Below are positions 1 through 7,329 of a DNA stretch of 37,305 bases, piece by piece. A program made the position numbers and the translations under genes. The notes beneath the pieces were generated by a model. The model searched no databases, had not been told where the DNA came from, and worked only from the letters and a program-made list of their open reading frames with translations. Within the stretch, counting starts at the first letter, position 1; each line of letters begins with the position of its first letter. The DNA lies in assembly GCA_017537945.1 (NCBI GenBank), contig JAFYJT010000043.1, positions 1 to 37,305 of the forward strand, in the 5' to 3' direction. This DNA comes from Aeriscardovia sp. Lineage in GTDB: Bacteria; Actinomycetota; Actinomycetes; Actinomycetales; Bifidobacteriaceae.

Positions 1-1
1 C

Positions 2-640
2 GGGCGCTTCTCCTTCAACGAAAAAGGGGGGAGGTGCGAAACCTGCCACGGGGACGGGGTGATAAACATAGAGATGAACTTCCTGCCGGCAGTGCAGATA
101 AAGTGCGACGCGTGCGGGGGGAGGAGGTACAACAGGGAGACGCTGCAGGTGGAGTACAACGGCAAAAACATCTCCCAGGTGCTGAATATGACCGTAAGCG
201 AAGCGGCGGCCTTTTTCAAAAACGTCCCCCCGATCCTACGCTACCTAAGGGCCCTGGAAGACGTGGGCCTGGGCTACATATGCCTCGGGCAAAACGCCAC
301 CACCCTTTCAGGGGGGGAGGCCCAGAGGGTGAAACTCGCTTCCGAGCTTCAAAAGAGGCAGACGGGGAAGACCATCTACCTTCTTGACGAACCCACTACC
401 GGGCTGCACGCCGAAGACGTGTCAAAGCTCCTGGAAATTTTTAAGAGGCTCGTGGACAAGAAAAACACCCTGGTGGTAATCGAACACAACCTGGATGTGA
501 TAAAAAGCTGCGACTACGTGATCGACCTGGGGCCAGAAGGCGGCGACAAGGGAGGAAAAGTAGTAGCTTCAGGCACCCCGGAGCAAGTCGCCCTCAGCGA
601 TACCTGGACGGGCCGCTACCTTGCAAAGGCCCTATGCTAG
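2..640 (+). CDS. uvrA: UvrABC excinuclease subunit A, C-terminal part (5' end outside window)
   Basis: The reading frame is open from base 2 to a TAG at 638-640 and has no start in the window, so this is the C-terminal ~212 residues of UvrA, the damage-recognition ATPase of nucleotide excision repair. Visible are the GRFSFN..GGRCE motif and the C-x2-C pairs of the C-terminal zinc module (CETCHGDG, then CDACGG), the ABC signature [15 protein letters not shown], and the Walker B/D-loop stretch [11 protein letters not shown] followed by the switch histidine in VVIEHN. The C-terminus ends soon after the ATPase core, as is usual. It overlaps the start of uvrC by 7 bases, so the two are almost certainly cotranscribed and translationally coupled. 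The family assignment is secure; only the missing N-terminal part is unknown. Confidence 0.97.
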   Translation, partial: GRFSFNEKGGRCETCHGDGVINIEMNFLPAVQIKCDACGGRRYNRETLQVEYNGKNISQVLNMTVSEAAAFFKNVPPILRYLRALEDVGLGYICLGQNATTLSGGEAQRVKLASELQKRQTGKTIYLLDEPTTGLHAEDVSKLLEIFKRLVDKKNTLVVIEHNLDVIKSCDYVIDLGPEGGDKGGKVVASGTPEQVALSDTWTGRYLAKALC

Positions 641-2382
641 ATCCCTCCCATAGGCCCCAAAGGGGCGACATCCCGGAGACTTTCGGCGTATACAAGTGGA
701 AGGACGGGGAAGGCAGGGTCATTTACGTAGGAAAAGCGAAAAACCTCAGGAACCGGCTCTCTTACTACTTCCAGCCCCTCTCTTCCCTCCCTCCCAGAAC
801 GCGCAACATGGTCTTGGCGGCAAAAAGCCTCGAATGGACGATCGTAGACAACGAGCTCGAAGCCCTTTCTTTGGAGTATTCCTGGATTAAAGAATTCGAC
901 CCCAGGTTCAACGTGGTTTTCAAGGACGACAGGAGCTACCCCTACCTCGCCCTTTCCTGCAAAGAGGACTTCCCCAGGCTCTTTGTAACAAAGCGCACGA
1001 AAAAGCGCGGGCTCCTGCTTTTCGGCCCCTTTGCCAATGTGAGGCTTTCCAAGCTTTTAGGGCCTTTGACCCACCTGTACCCTTTGCGCACCTGCAGCGA
1101 CGAAGCCTTTAAAAGGCACCTGGCGCACCATAGGGCCTGCCTCCTGCACGATCTGGGCCGCTGCTCGGGGCCGTGCATAGGGGCAATAAGCCCGGAAGCC
1201 TACTTAAAGATTGCAAAGGACTTCAGTTCCGCCCTCTCTTCGCCTTCCAGGGCCTTGCAGGAAAAAAGCAGGCTAAAGTCCGAAATCGAAAGGCATGTGA
1301 GGGGCTTTGACTTTGAAAAAGCGGCCGTGGCGAGGGACGAGCTTTTCGCGCTGGAGCAGGTCACGGAAAAAAACTCGGTCATCGGCATGAAAGACGACGA
1401 AGACGTCTTCGGAGTGGCCGAAGGCGGGGAAATGGCCTATTTTTACCAGATTTCCGTGCGATCGGGGCGCATACGGGGCGAAAGGAGCTGGGTGGCCGAT
1501 TTTGTGGGCGAAGAGCCGAAGGAGGCATTGCTATCGCGCCTCCTTTTTTCCTTCTACCAATCCGGCGAGGAAAGCGGGTTCAAGAAGGAGAGGAATTCCG
1601 ATCCCGACGAGGGCTTTAAAAGCACTTCCCCTTCCCTTCCGCGTTCCGTTCTCGTGCCCTTCCTTCCCGAAGACGCCAGGGGGGTCGAGGAAATGCTTAA
1701 ATCCGTCGCAGGCCGAAAAGTGGAAATAAAAGTGCCGCAGAGGGGGGAAAAGAAAAGGCTCCTGGAAGAGGCGCAAAAAAACGCCGCGGAAGGGAAAAAG
1801 AGGATGGAAAAGGGGTCCCTAAAGAAGGCCGAAAATAGGAGGAAGGGGCTTGAAGAAGCGGCAAAGCTCCTTTTACTGCCTTCCATCCCCCTCCTTATAG
1901 AGGGCTTTGACATTTCAAACTCCGCCAAAGGGGAGGCGCAGGTAGGATCGTGCGTCTCGTTTGCAAACGGCCTTAAAAACAGCGGGGGCTACAGGAAATT
2001 CAAGCTTTCAAGCCCCAAAGACGACTTAGGAGCCTTGGAGGAAGTGATCCGCAGGAGGTGCGAGATGGATCTTGCCCTTCCAGACCTTCTTGTGATAGAC
2101 GGGGGGCCCGAACAGCTGAAGGCCGCAAGGAAGGGGGTGGAAGAGGCCAGAAAGGGGGGAGGGGGGAAAAACGTAGCGATAGTGTCCCTGTCAAAAAAAC
2201 TGGAAGAAATTTGGATGGAAGAAAACCCCTACCCCCTAGTCCTCTCCAGGACCGATCCCGTCCTACTCCTCCTTGAAGAAGTGAGGGACGAGTCGCATCG
2301 CTTTGCCATCTCCTTCCATAGGGATTTGAGGCGCAAAAGCCTCATCCATGCGGAGGGGAGTAAAATGGAGGGCGGATTTTGA
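634..2382 (+). CDS. uvrC: UvrABC excinuclease subunit C, lacking the C-terminal HhH region
   Basis: UvrC makes the two incisions flanking a DNA lesion in the UvrAB complex. The 582-residue product has an N-terminal GIY-YIG nuclease (GVY at residues 18-20, [12 protein letters not shown] at about 30-41), the cysteine region (GRCSGPC), a UVR motif ([13 protein letters not shown]) for UvrB contact, and the RNase H-like 5'-incision domain (EGFDISN, LLVIDGG, and the histidine in RDESHRFAI). Bacterial UvrC proteins normally continue with about 50-60 residues of tandem helix-hairpin-helix DNA-binding motif. Here translation stops roughly 20 residues after RDESHRFAI, with no GxGxxR motif in any nearby frame and only 80 bases before whiA. 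The ATG at 634 overlaps uvrA. All catalytic landmarks remain, so it is probably functional but altered in DNA binding. Confidence 0.95.
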   Translation: MLDPSHRPQRGDIPETFGVYKWKDGEGRVIYVGKAKNLRNRLSYYFQPLSSLPPRTRNMVLAAKSLEWTIVDNELEALSLEYSWIKEFDPRFNVVFKDDRSYPYLALSCKEDFPRLFVTKRTKKRGLLLFGPFANVRLSKLLGPLTHLYPLRTCSDEAFKRHLAHHRACLLHDLGRCSGPCIGAISPEAYLKIAKDFSSALSSPSRALQEKSRLKSEIERHVRGFDFEKAAVARDELFALEQVTEKNSVIGMKDDEDVFGVAEGGEMAYFYQISVRSGRIRGERSWVADFVGEEPKEALLSRLLFSFYQSGEESGFKKERNSDPDEGFKSTSPSLPRSVLVPFLPEDARGVEEMLKSVAGRKVEIKVPQRGEKKRLLEEAQKNAAEGKKRMEKGSLKKAENRRKGLEEAAKLLLLPSIPLLIEGFDISNSAKGEAQVGSCVSFANGLKNSGGYRKFKLSSPKDDLGALEEVIRRRCEMDLALPDLLVIDGGPEQLKAARKGVEEARKGGGGKNVAIVSLSKKLEEIWMEENPYPLVLSRTDPVLLLLEEVRDESHRFAISFHRDLRRKSLIHAEGSKMEGGF

Positions 2383-2462
2383 ACGGTAAAAAAGTTAAAA
2401 AGCATTTAAGTTCCGCATTTTGACGTGCTCAGGGTCTTTAAAAACAGTGAAAGAGGCGAAGT

Positions 2463-3392
2463 GTGAGGGGGATAAACGAAATTTATGGAGAACTTGCGCA
2501 AGCAAGCATAAGCCCCTCCATGAGAGAAATTCAGATAGCCGTCATGCTCAGGCTTTCTATGGCGCTAAAAGTCGTGGAAGGGAGGCTCGTACTCGAATGC
2601 CCCCTAAGATCCAGGAACTCGGCCGAATGGCTTCAAAAGGCCATAAAGGAAGCCTACAAAATCGATTCGCAGCTAAAAAGGATCCCCCGCGGATCGGCCG
2701 GGTTTATGTACTGCCTGCACGTGGAGGGCCTGAGCGCAAAAAAGCTCCTGGTTTCCACCGGCCTTCTGGATAGGAGGACGAGGAGGGTCATCCCGGGCTT
2801 TCCCGCCTTCGCCCGCACCCCCATCATCCCCGTAGCCGCGGCCATGTGGAGGGGGGCGTTCATGGCCCAGGGGGAACTGAACCCTGAAAAGAAAAAGGGG
2901 ATGGAAGTTTATTGCCTCCTTCCGAAACTGGCGGAAGAACTGAAGGAGGCGGCCTCGATCCTGGGGATAGGGGTCCAAATCAATGCGGAAGGAAAAGGCG
3001 AAGGCGTGGAAGTGGTCCCCGCAAAACAGAGCGTAAAGCTCCTAAACCTCCTGGGGGCCAGGGAGTGGGCGATAAAGGTGTGCAACGTCTACGATCAGAA
3101 AGACGCGGATGTAAAGCATGTAGTTTCCCAGCTTTACGAAGCCAACAAGAAGAGGAGCTCCGAAGCCAGCCAGAACGCGTGCGAAAGAATCCGGAGGGCA
3201 TTTAAGATTTTAGAGGGCAAAGAGGTAAACCCCAGCCTCCTTCAGGCAGGGCGGCTGAGGCTCCAGTACCCCGAGGCCACTTTAAGCGAGCTGGGCCAAC
3301 TCGCCGACCCGCCCATCAGCAAGGATGCCCTTGCCGGCCGCATGAGGCGCCTTTACAGGCTTGCCATGGACGTCAAAGAGGCCCAGGGCTAG
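2463..3392 (+). CDS. whiA: WhiA family DNA-binding regulator
   Basis: WhiA combines a degenerate LAGLIDADG homing-endonuclease fold with a C-terminal helix-turn-helix. It controls sporulation and cell division in Streptomyces and is widespread in Gram-positive bacteria. The 309-residue product begins at a GTG preceded by AGAGGCG and has the usual N-terminal pattern (MREIQIAVMLRLSMAL). It ends with the diagnostic HTH stretch: LRLQYPEATLSELGQL, then ADPPISKDALAGRMRRL. Length is close to the family norm. The genes that often precede whiA (rapZ and yvcK) are absent; an 80-base spacer separates it from uvrC, with a possible -35-like TTGACG at 2420. In this lineage it probably regulates growth or division rather than sporulation, but that is inference. 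Confidence 0.93.
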   Translation: MRGINEIYGELAQASISPSMREIQIAVMLRLSMALKVVEGRLVLECPLRSRNSAEWLQKAIKEAYKIDSQLKRIPRGSAGFMYCLHVEGLSAKKLLVSTGLLDRRTRRVIPGFPAFARTPIIPVAAAMWRGAFMAQGELNPEKKKGMEVYCLLPKLAEELKEAASILGIGVQINAEGKGEGVEVVPAKQSVKLLNLLGAREWAIKVCNVYDQKDADVKHVVSQLYEANKKRSSEASQNACERIRRAFKILEGKEVNPSLLQAGRLRLQYPEATLSELGQLADPPISKDALAGRMRRLYRLAMDVKEAQG

Positions 3393-3461
3393 GGGAAAAA
3401 CGATGCCCTTTGAACTAAACTCTTTTATAAATACGCTTTGACTTTTACAGGGAAGGAAGCA

Positions 3462-4658
3462 ATGGAAAGCATAGAAAAATTAGGGGACCTGACGGGCAAA
3501 ACCGTACTGGTCAGGTGCGACTTCAACGTGCCCTTGAATGAAAAAGGGGAAATTACCGACGACAGGAGGATAAGGGAGGCGATCCCGACCCTGAAATTCC
3601 TCCTTTCCCGCGGGGCCAAGCTGATTGTAACGGCCCACCTGGGCAGGCCCGGAGGCAACGCCGATCCCGCCTATTCTCTGGCCCCCGTCGCCCAGAGGCT
3701 CTCCGAACTTTTAGGCTGCCCCGTGATCCTTGCAAAGGACAGCGCAGGCGAGGATTCAAAGAAGCTTGCCAAAGATCTCAAGCCCGGGGAGGTCCTGCTC
3801 CTTGAAAACATAAGGTTTAGGCCGGAAGAAACGAGCGAGGACGAGAAGGAAAGGATGAAGCTTGCCAAAGATCTCGCCTCCATGGCCGATCTTTTCGTCT
3901 TCGACGGCTTTGGCGTGGCCCACCGCAGGCACGCCTCCAGCTATGACATATCAAAGCTTTTGCCCAGCTATGTGGGATTTTTGGTGGCCAAGGAGGAAAA
4001 GGCCCTCTTAAAGGCCCTCGAAGACCCCGCCAGGCCCTACACCGTGGTTATGGGCGGAGCGAAAGTTTCCGACAAATTGGGGGTGATAGTGCACCTTCTG
4101 GATGTGGCCGACAGGATTTTGGTGGCGGGAGGCATGGCCTACACCTTCATCAAGGCCGAAGGGGGCCAAATAGGGCAGTCCTTAGTAGAACTCGATATGC
4201 TCGATGAGGCCAGGGAGTGCCTGAGGATAGCCAAAGAAAAAGGGGTGGAATTCCTCCTTCCCAAGGACCTTGTAGTAGCCGACGCCTTTTCCAACGACGC
4301 TGCCACCGAAATAGTGGACGCCTTCCAAGTGCCCGAAAACATGATGGGCATGGACGTAGGGCCCAGGACGTGCAAGGAATTTGCGGAAAAGATTGCCGAT
4401 TCCAAAACCGTGTTCTGGAACGGGCCTTTGGGGGTGTTTGAGTTCCCCAAGTTTGCCGAGGGGACCCGCTACATAGCCCAGGCCATGAAGGAAGCTACGG
4501 AAAACGGGGCCTTTACGATAATCGGAGGCGGCGACAGCGCGGCCGCCGTAGACATTTTTGGATTTAAAGACGAGGACTTCTCCCACATCTCCACCGGGGG
4601 CGGGGCCTCCCTGGAATTCCTAAAGGGCGAAGGGCTCCCCGCTCTGGAGGAAAAGTAA
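3462..4658 (+). CDS. pgk: Phosphoglycerate kinase
   Basis: Pgk interconverts 1,3-bisphosphoglycerate and ADP with 3-phosphoglycerate and ATP in the cytoplasm. I chose the ATG at 3462 over an in-frame TTG at 3438 because it has a good ribosome site (GGAAGGA) just upstream and gives the expected N-terminus (LGDLTGKTVLVRCDFNVPL). The product is 398 residues. Substrate and nucleotide motifs are present: GRPGG, FDGFGVAHRRHAS, GGAKVSDKL, FWNGPLGVFE and GGGDSAAA. It lies 69 bases after whiA, in a spacer holding a TATAAA (3426-3431) that could be a -10 element, and 2 bases before tpiA. gap, which often precedes pgk, is not here. Arginine codons are 15 AGG and 3 CGC, with no other codon used. Confidence 0.98.
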   Translation: MESIEKLGDLTGKTVLVRCDFNVPLNEKGEITDDRRIREAIPTLKFLLSRGAKLIVTAHLGRPGGNADPAYSLAPVAQRLSELLGCPVILAKDSAGEDSKKLAKDLKPGEVLLLENIRFRPEETSEDEKERMKLAKDLASMADLFVFDGFGVAHRRHASSYDISKLLPSYVGFLVAKEEKALLKALEDPARPYTVVMGGAKVSDKLGVIVHLLDVADRILVAGGMAYTFIKAEGGQIGQSLVELDMLDEARECLRIAKEKGVEFLLPKDLVVADAFSNDAATEIVDAFQVPENMMGMDVGPRTCKEFAEKIADSKTVFWNGPLGVFEFPKFAEGTRYIAQAMKEATENGAFTIIGGGDSAAAVDIFGFKDEDFSHISTGGGASLEFLKGEGLPALEEK

Positions 4659-4660
4659 GC

Positions 4661-5443
4661 ATGAGCCGCGCCCCCTCGCCCTGCCTTCTGGCAGCCAATT
4701 GGAAAATGAATATGGACTACCTGCAGACCCTTGACTTTTTGCGCCGGCTTTCCATACTCCTGCCAGAAAGCCTGCGGGGGAAGGGACCGGTTGAAATGGC
4801 GCTTTTCCCTCCCTTCACAAGCCTGCGCACGGCGCAGGTTTTTTCCAATTCCTACCGCCTGCCCCTTTCCCTGGGGGCCCAGGACGTCTCTCCCCACGCT
4901 TCAGGATCCTTTACGGGGGAAATTTCAGCTTCCATGCTTAGGACTCTCGGATGCGAGTACGTACTGGTGGGCCACTCCGAAAGCCGGAGGAACCACCACG
5001 AAACGCGCGAGGAATTGGTGGGAAAAGTCAAAAATTCCGTCGCCTGCGGAATGAGGCCGATCCTGTGCGTAGGGGAAAAGGAGAAGGGCCGGGGGAGCTG
5101 GGAGGAAATAATTTCCCAGTCGGAAGAAGTCTTTTCCGATCTCGAGCCCTTTGAGAGGGAAAAAGTGATTATCTCCTACGAACCCGTATGGGCCATAGGC
5201 TCTTCCGAGACCGCTTCGCCCGAGTGCATCTTTAAGGCCGTTTCGGCCTTAAAGGGGGAAACGGAGGAAAAATTCAACCTTTCCCCTACCGTCCTTTACG
5301 GCGGGTCCGTAAACGAAGGGAACATAGGGTCCCTCAAAGGCTTGGGGCTGGGAGGCTTCCTTGTAGGCCGCGCCAGCCTAGACCCCGCGGAGTTTGCCGC
5401 GATATTTCAGTGCCTGAATGAAGAAGAAGGGGGGAAGCGGTGA
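4661..5443 (+). CDS. tpiA: Triosephosphate isomerase
   Basis: TpiA interconverts dihydroxyacetone phosphate and glyceraldehyde 3-phosphate. The 260-residue protein has the substrate lysine in AANWKMN (K15), the catalytic histidine in VGHSESRR (H105), the catalytic glutamate in SYEPVWAIG (E174) and the phosphate-gripping GGSV loop near the C-terminus. The ATG is 2 bases after the pgk stop, with GGAGG inside the end of pgk as ribosome site. The stop overlaps the GTG of secG by 4 bases (GTGA), so pgk-tpiA-secG form a coupled operon, the arrangement usual in Actinobacteria. Nothing is missing. Confidence 0.98.
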   Translation: MSRAPSPCLLAANWKMNMDYLQTLDFLRRLSILLPESLRGKGPVEMALFPPFTSLRTAQVFSNSYRLPLSLGAQDVSPHASGSFTGEISASMLRTLGCEYVLVGHSESRRNHHETREELVGKVKNSVACGMRPILCVGEKEKGRGSWEEIISQSEEVFSDLEPFEREKVIISYEPVWAIGSSETASPECIFKAVSALKGETEEKFNLSPTVLYGGSVNEGNIGSLKGLGLGGFLVGRASLDPAEFAAIFQCLNEEEGGKR

Positions 5444-5697
5444 AGGCATTGGTGATTATTTTAGACATCCTGGTCATAATAACCAGCATCCTCCTCACCC
5501 TCCTCATCCTCATGCACAAGGGCAAGGGCGGGGGCCTGTCTGACATGTTTGGCGCTTCTGCCAGCGGGCAGAGCGCGAGCACGTCGGGGGTAGCGGAAAA
5601 AAACTTGAACCGCATAACGGTGATAGTGGCCCTCGTTTGGATTTTGACCATAATAGGCCTAGGGCTTTTAACAAGGTTCGGATATACGGCTTGGTGA
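5440..5697 (+). CDS. secG: Preprotein translocase subunit SecG
   Basis: SecG is a small membrane subunit of the SecYEG channel that assists export. The 85-residue product shows the family pattern of two hydrophobic helices (residues about 2-25 and 58-80) flanking a cytoplasmic loop that contains LMHKGKGGGLSDMFG followed by a Ser/Ala/Gly-rich stretch. The GTG start overlaps the tpiA stop by 4 bases (GTGA), and GGGGAAG upstream serves as ribosome site. Position after tpiA supports the call. The next gene, an acetyltransferase, starts 4 bases after the stop and probably shares the transcript. Confidence 0.93.
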   Translation: MKALVIILDILVIITSILLTLLILMHKGKGGGLSDMFGASASGQSASTSGVAEKNLNRITVIVALVWILTIIGLGLLTRFGYTAW

Positions 5698-5701
5698 AAA
5701 A

Positions 5702-6157
5702 ATGATACGTTACGCTCTTGAACAGGACGCCCAGGCGCTTGTAAAGCTCAGGATTGCAGAGCAAAAGGAGCTCCATCCTCAAGCTGGCGCGGATCCGGGC
5801 AAGGTGAAGGCCATAGAAAAGTGGATTTCGGAGTCAGTGGGGAACGTAAACGTCCTGATGCTGGTGAGCGAGGCGGAAGGAAAGATTGGGGCTATCTGCA
5901 CTTTCGTTATAGAGCACAACATCCCCGGCCTGGTCGACAACGGGAACTACGCGTACATGTGCAACGTGTACACGGTTCCCGAGCAGAGGAAGCAGGGCAT
6001 AATGTCCGACATGATTTCCCAGGGGGAAATCGAATTGAAGGCCAGGAACGTGTGCGCGGTCTATTTCGACAGCGTCTCCCCCTCCATGATCTCCCTTTCG
6101 CAGAAAATGGGGTACGTCCACCGCACCAGCTTTTACTCTAAGGACCTTTCGGACTAG
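5702..6157 (+). CDS. GNAT-family N-acetyltransferase, substrate unknown
   Basis: This 151-residue protein looks like a single GNAT fold. There is an N-terminal IRYALEQDAQALVKLR segment typical of the first strand and helix, a central YAYMCNVYTVPEQRKQGIM that corresponds to motif A (strand 4 and the acetyl-CoA pyrophosphate loop, here RKQGIM where R/Q-x-x-G-x-G/A is usual), and a C-terminal SLSQKMGYVHRTSFYSK matching the aromatic end of the fold. The substrate cannot be told from the sequence. The gene follows secG by 4 bases with only a weak purine-rich ribosome site and is followed by a strong terminator, so it is the last gene of the pgk-tpiA-secG transcript. A role in acetylating a small metabolite, a drug or a protein is equally possible. 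Confidence 0.85.
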   Translation: MIRYALEQDAQALVKLRIAEQKELHPQAGADPGKVKAIEKWISESVGNVNVLMLVSEAEGKIGAICTFVIEHNIPGLVDNGNYAYMCNVYTVPEQRKQGIMSDMISQGEIELKARNVCAVYFDSVSPSMISLSQKMGYVHRTSFYSKDLSD

Positions 6158-6165
6158 GATATAAT

Positions 6166-6214
6166 AAAAAAAAGTCGGACGGGCTTAATTTCTGCAGTCG
6201 GTCCGGCTTTTTTT
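6166..6214. terminator. Bidirectional intrinsic terminator
   Basis: A stem with arms AAAAAAAGTCGGAC (ending at 6180) and GTCCGGCTTTTTTT (6201-6214) pairs completely apart from one G-U position and encloses a 20-base loop. On the plus strand the T run ends the GNAT gene transcript. On the minus strand the complementary run ends tkt-tal, whose stop codon lies 13 bases away. Confidence 0.85.
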
Positions 6215-6226
6215 GCGCCTAAAAGG

Positions 6227-7315
6227 CTACATTTTCTTTTCAATCTCGCTTGTAAGCGAATTCCAAGAGTCCTTGAACTGATCCAGGCCTTCCTTCTGCA
6301 GTTCTTCGCTTACTTTCTCTATGTCGATTCCTAAGGCGGCAAGGCCCTCTATAACCCTCCGGCTTTCATCGAAGTCAAATTCGGAAGGCTCCCCCTTGCC
6401 GTGTTCGGCTTCAGCTTCGAGGGTGGAAAGGGGCATAGTGTTGACAGTCTTGGGCGCTACAAGGGAGTCTACGTACATGCACTCTGGGTAATCCTTGTTC
6501 TTCACGGAAGTGCTGGCCCAAAGGAGCCTTTGGGGGCGCACTCCGGCCCTTTCCAGGTCCGCCCACCTCGGATCGGAACTGAAGATTTTTTCAAAGAGGC
6601 CGTAGGCCAAAGTCGCGTTGGCTATGGCCGCCTTCCCCTTGAGGGAAAGCGCCTCCTGGGTTCCAATCTTGTCAAGCATGGCGTCGACTTTGGTGTCGAT
6701 TCTGGAAACGAAGAGGGAGGCTACGGATCCGAGGGATCTAAGGTCTACATCGCTCCTCAAAGCGTCCTCCGCTCCGTTGAGGAAGGCGTTGACGGCTGCC
6801 TGGTAGTGGGGCAGGGAAAAGAGGAGGGTCATATTGACGCTGATCCCGTGCCCCATGCAGAAGCGCGCGGCCTCGAGCCCGGCGGGGGTGGCCGGAATCT
6901 TTATCATGGCGTTCTTTCTTTCTATTTTCTCCCACACCTTCTGTGCCGCGGCTATCATCCCTTCGGAGTCTGAAGAAATGTTGGGATCTATCTCCAAAGA
7001 GACCCTTCCGTCCACCCATCCGCTCTTCTCGGCCGTGGGCCTGAAAATATCGCATGCGGAGCGCACGTCCCCAGCCATCAGGCCGTAGAGGATGTCGGAG
7101 GCAGCCTTCCCTCCTGCCTTTATCTCTTCGTCGTACACGGAAGAGCCGTGTATGGCCTTGTAGAAAATGTTGGGGTTGGTGGTAAGCCCGCTCACCCCTT
7201 CTTCGTCAATCAGCTCCTGGAGCTTCCCAGAACCCATAAGGTCCCTGGAGAAGCTGTCGAGCCACACCGACACCCCGTTGGATTCAAGGCGGGCCATATT
7301 TTCGTTTTTCGCCAT
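6227..7315 (-). CDS. tal: Transaldolase
   Basis: Transaldolase moves a dihydroxyacetone unit between sugar phosphates (sedoheptulose 7-P plus glyceraldehyde 3-P to erythrose 4-P plus fructose 6-P), the reaction that links pentoses and hexoses in the bifid shunt. The 362-residue product is of the larger actinobacterial/cyanobacterial Tal type. It has SVWLDSFSRDL with the early aspartate, SGLTTNPNIFYKAI, and the Schiff-base lysine in AMIKIPATPAG; later LLWASTSVKNKDY is also characteristic. The ATG at 7315 has GGAGAG upstream. The gene follows tkt by 14 bases and is the second cistron, ending at the shared terminator at 6166-6214. Confidence 0.97.
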   Translation of the reverse strand: MAKNENMARLESNGVSVWLDSFSRDLMGSGKLQELIDEEGVSGLTTNPNIFYKAIHGSSVYDEEIKAGGKAASDILYGLMAGDVRSACDIFRPTAEKSGWVDGRVSLEIDPNISSDSEGMIAAAQKVWEKIERKNAMIKIPATPAGLEAARFCMGHGISVNMTLLFSLPHYQAAVNAFLNGAEDALRSDVDLRSLGSVASLFVSRIDTKVDAMLDKIGTQEALSLKGKAAIANATLAYGLFEKIFSSDPRWADLERAGVRPQRLLWASTSVKNKDYPECMYVDSLVAPKTVNTMPLSTLEAEAEHGKGEPSEFDFDESRRVIEGLAALGIDIEKVSEELQKEGLDQFKDSWNSLTSEIEKKM

Positions 7316-7329
7316 TTTTCTCTCCTTTT

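Noticed and set aside
1-2400. GATC seemed over-represented, suggesting Dam-like methylation.
   Set aside because: I counted 11 sites in the first 2400 bases, close to the number expected from base composition.
3760-3880. A 19-base sequence encoding KLAKDL occurs twice within pgk.
   Set aside because: It codes for a short similar peptide in the same codon bias; chance repetition is likely and no structure is implied.
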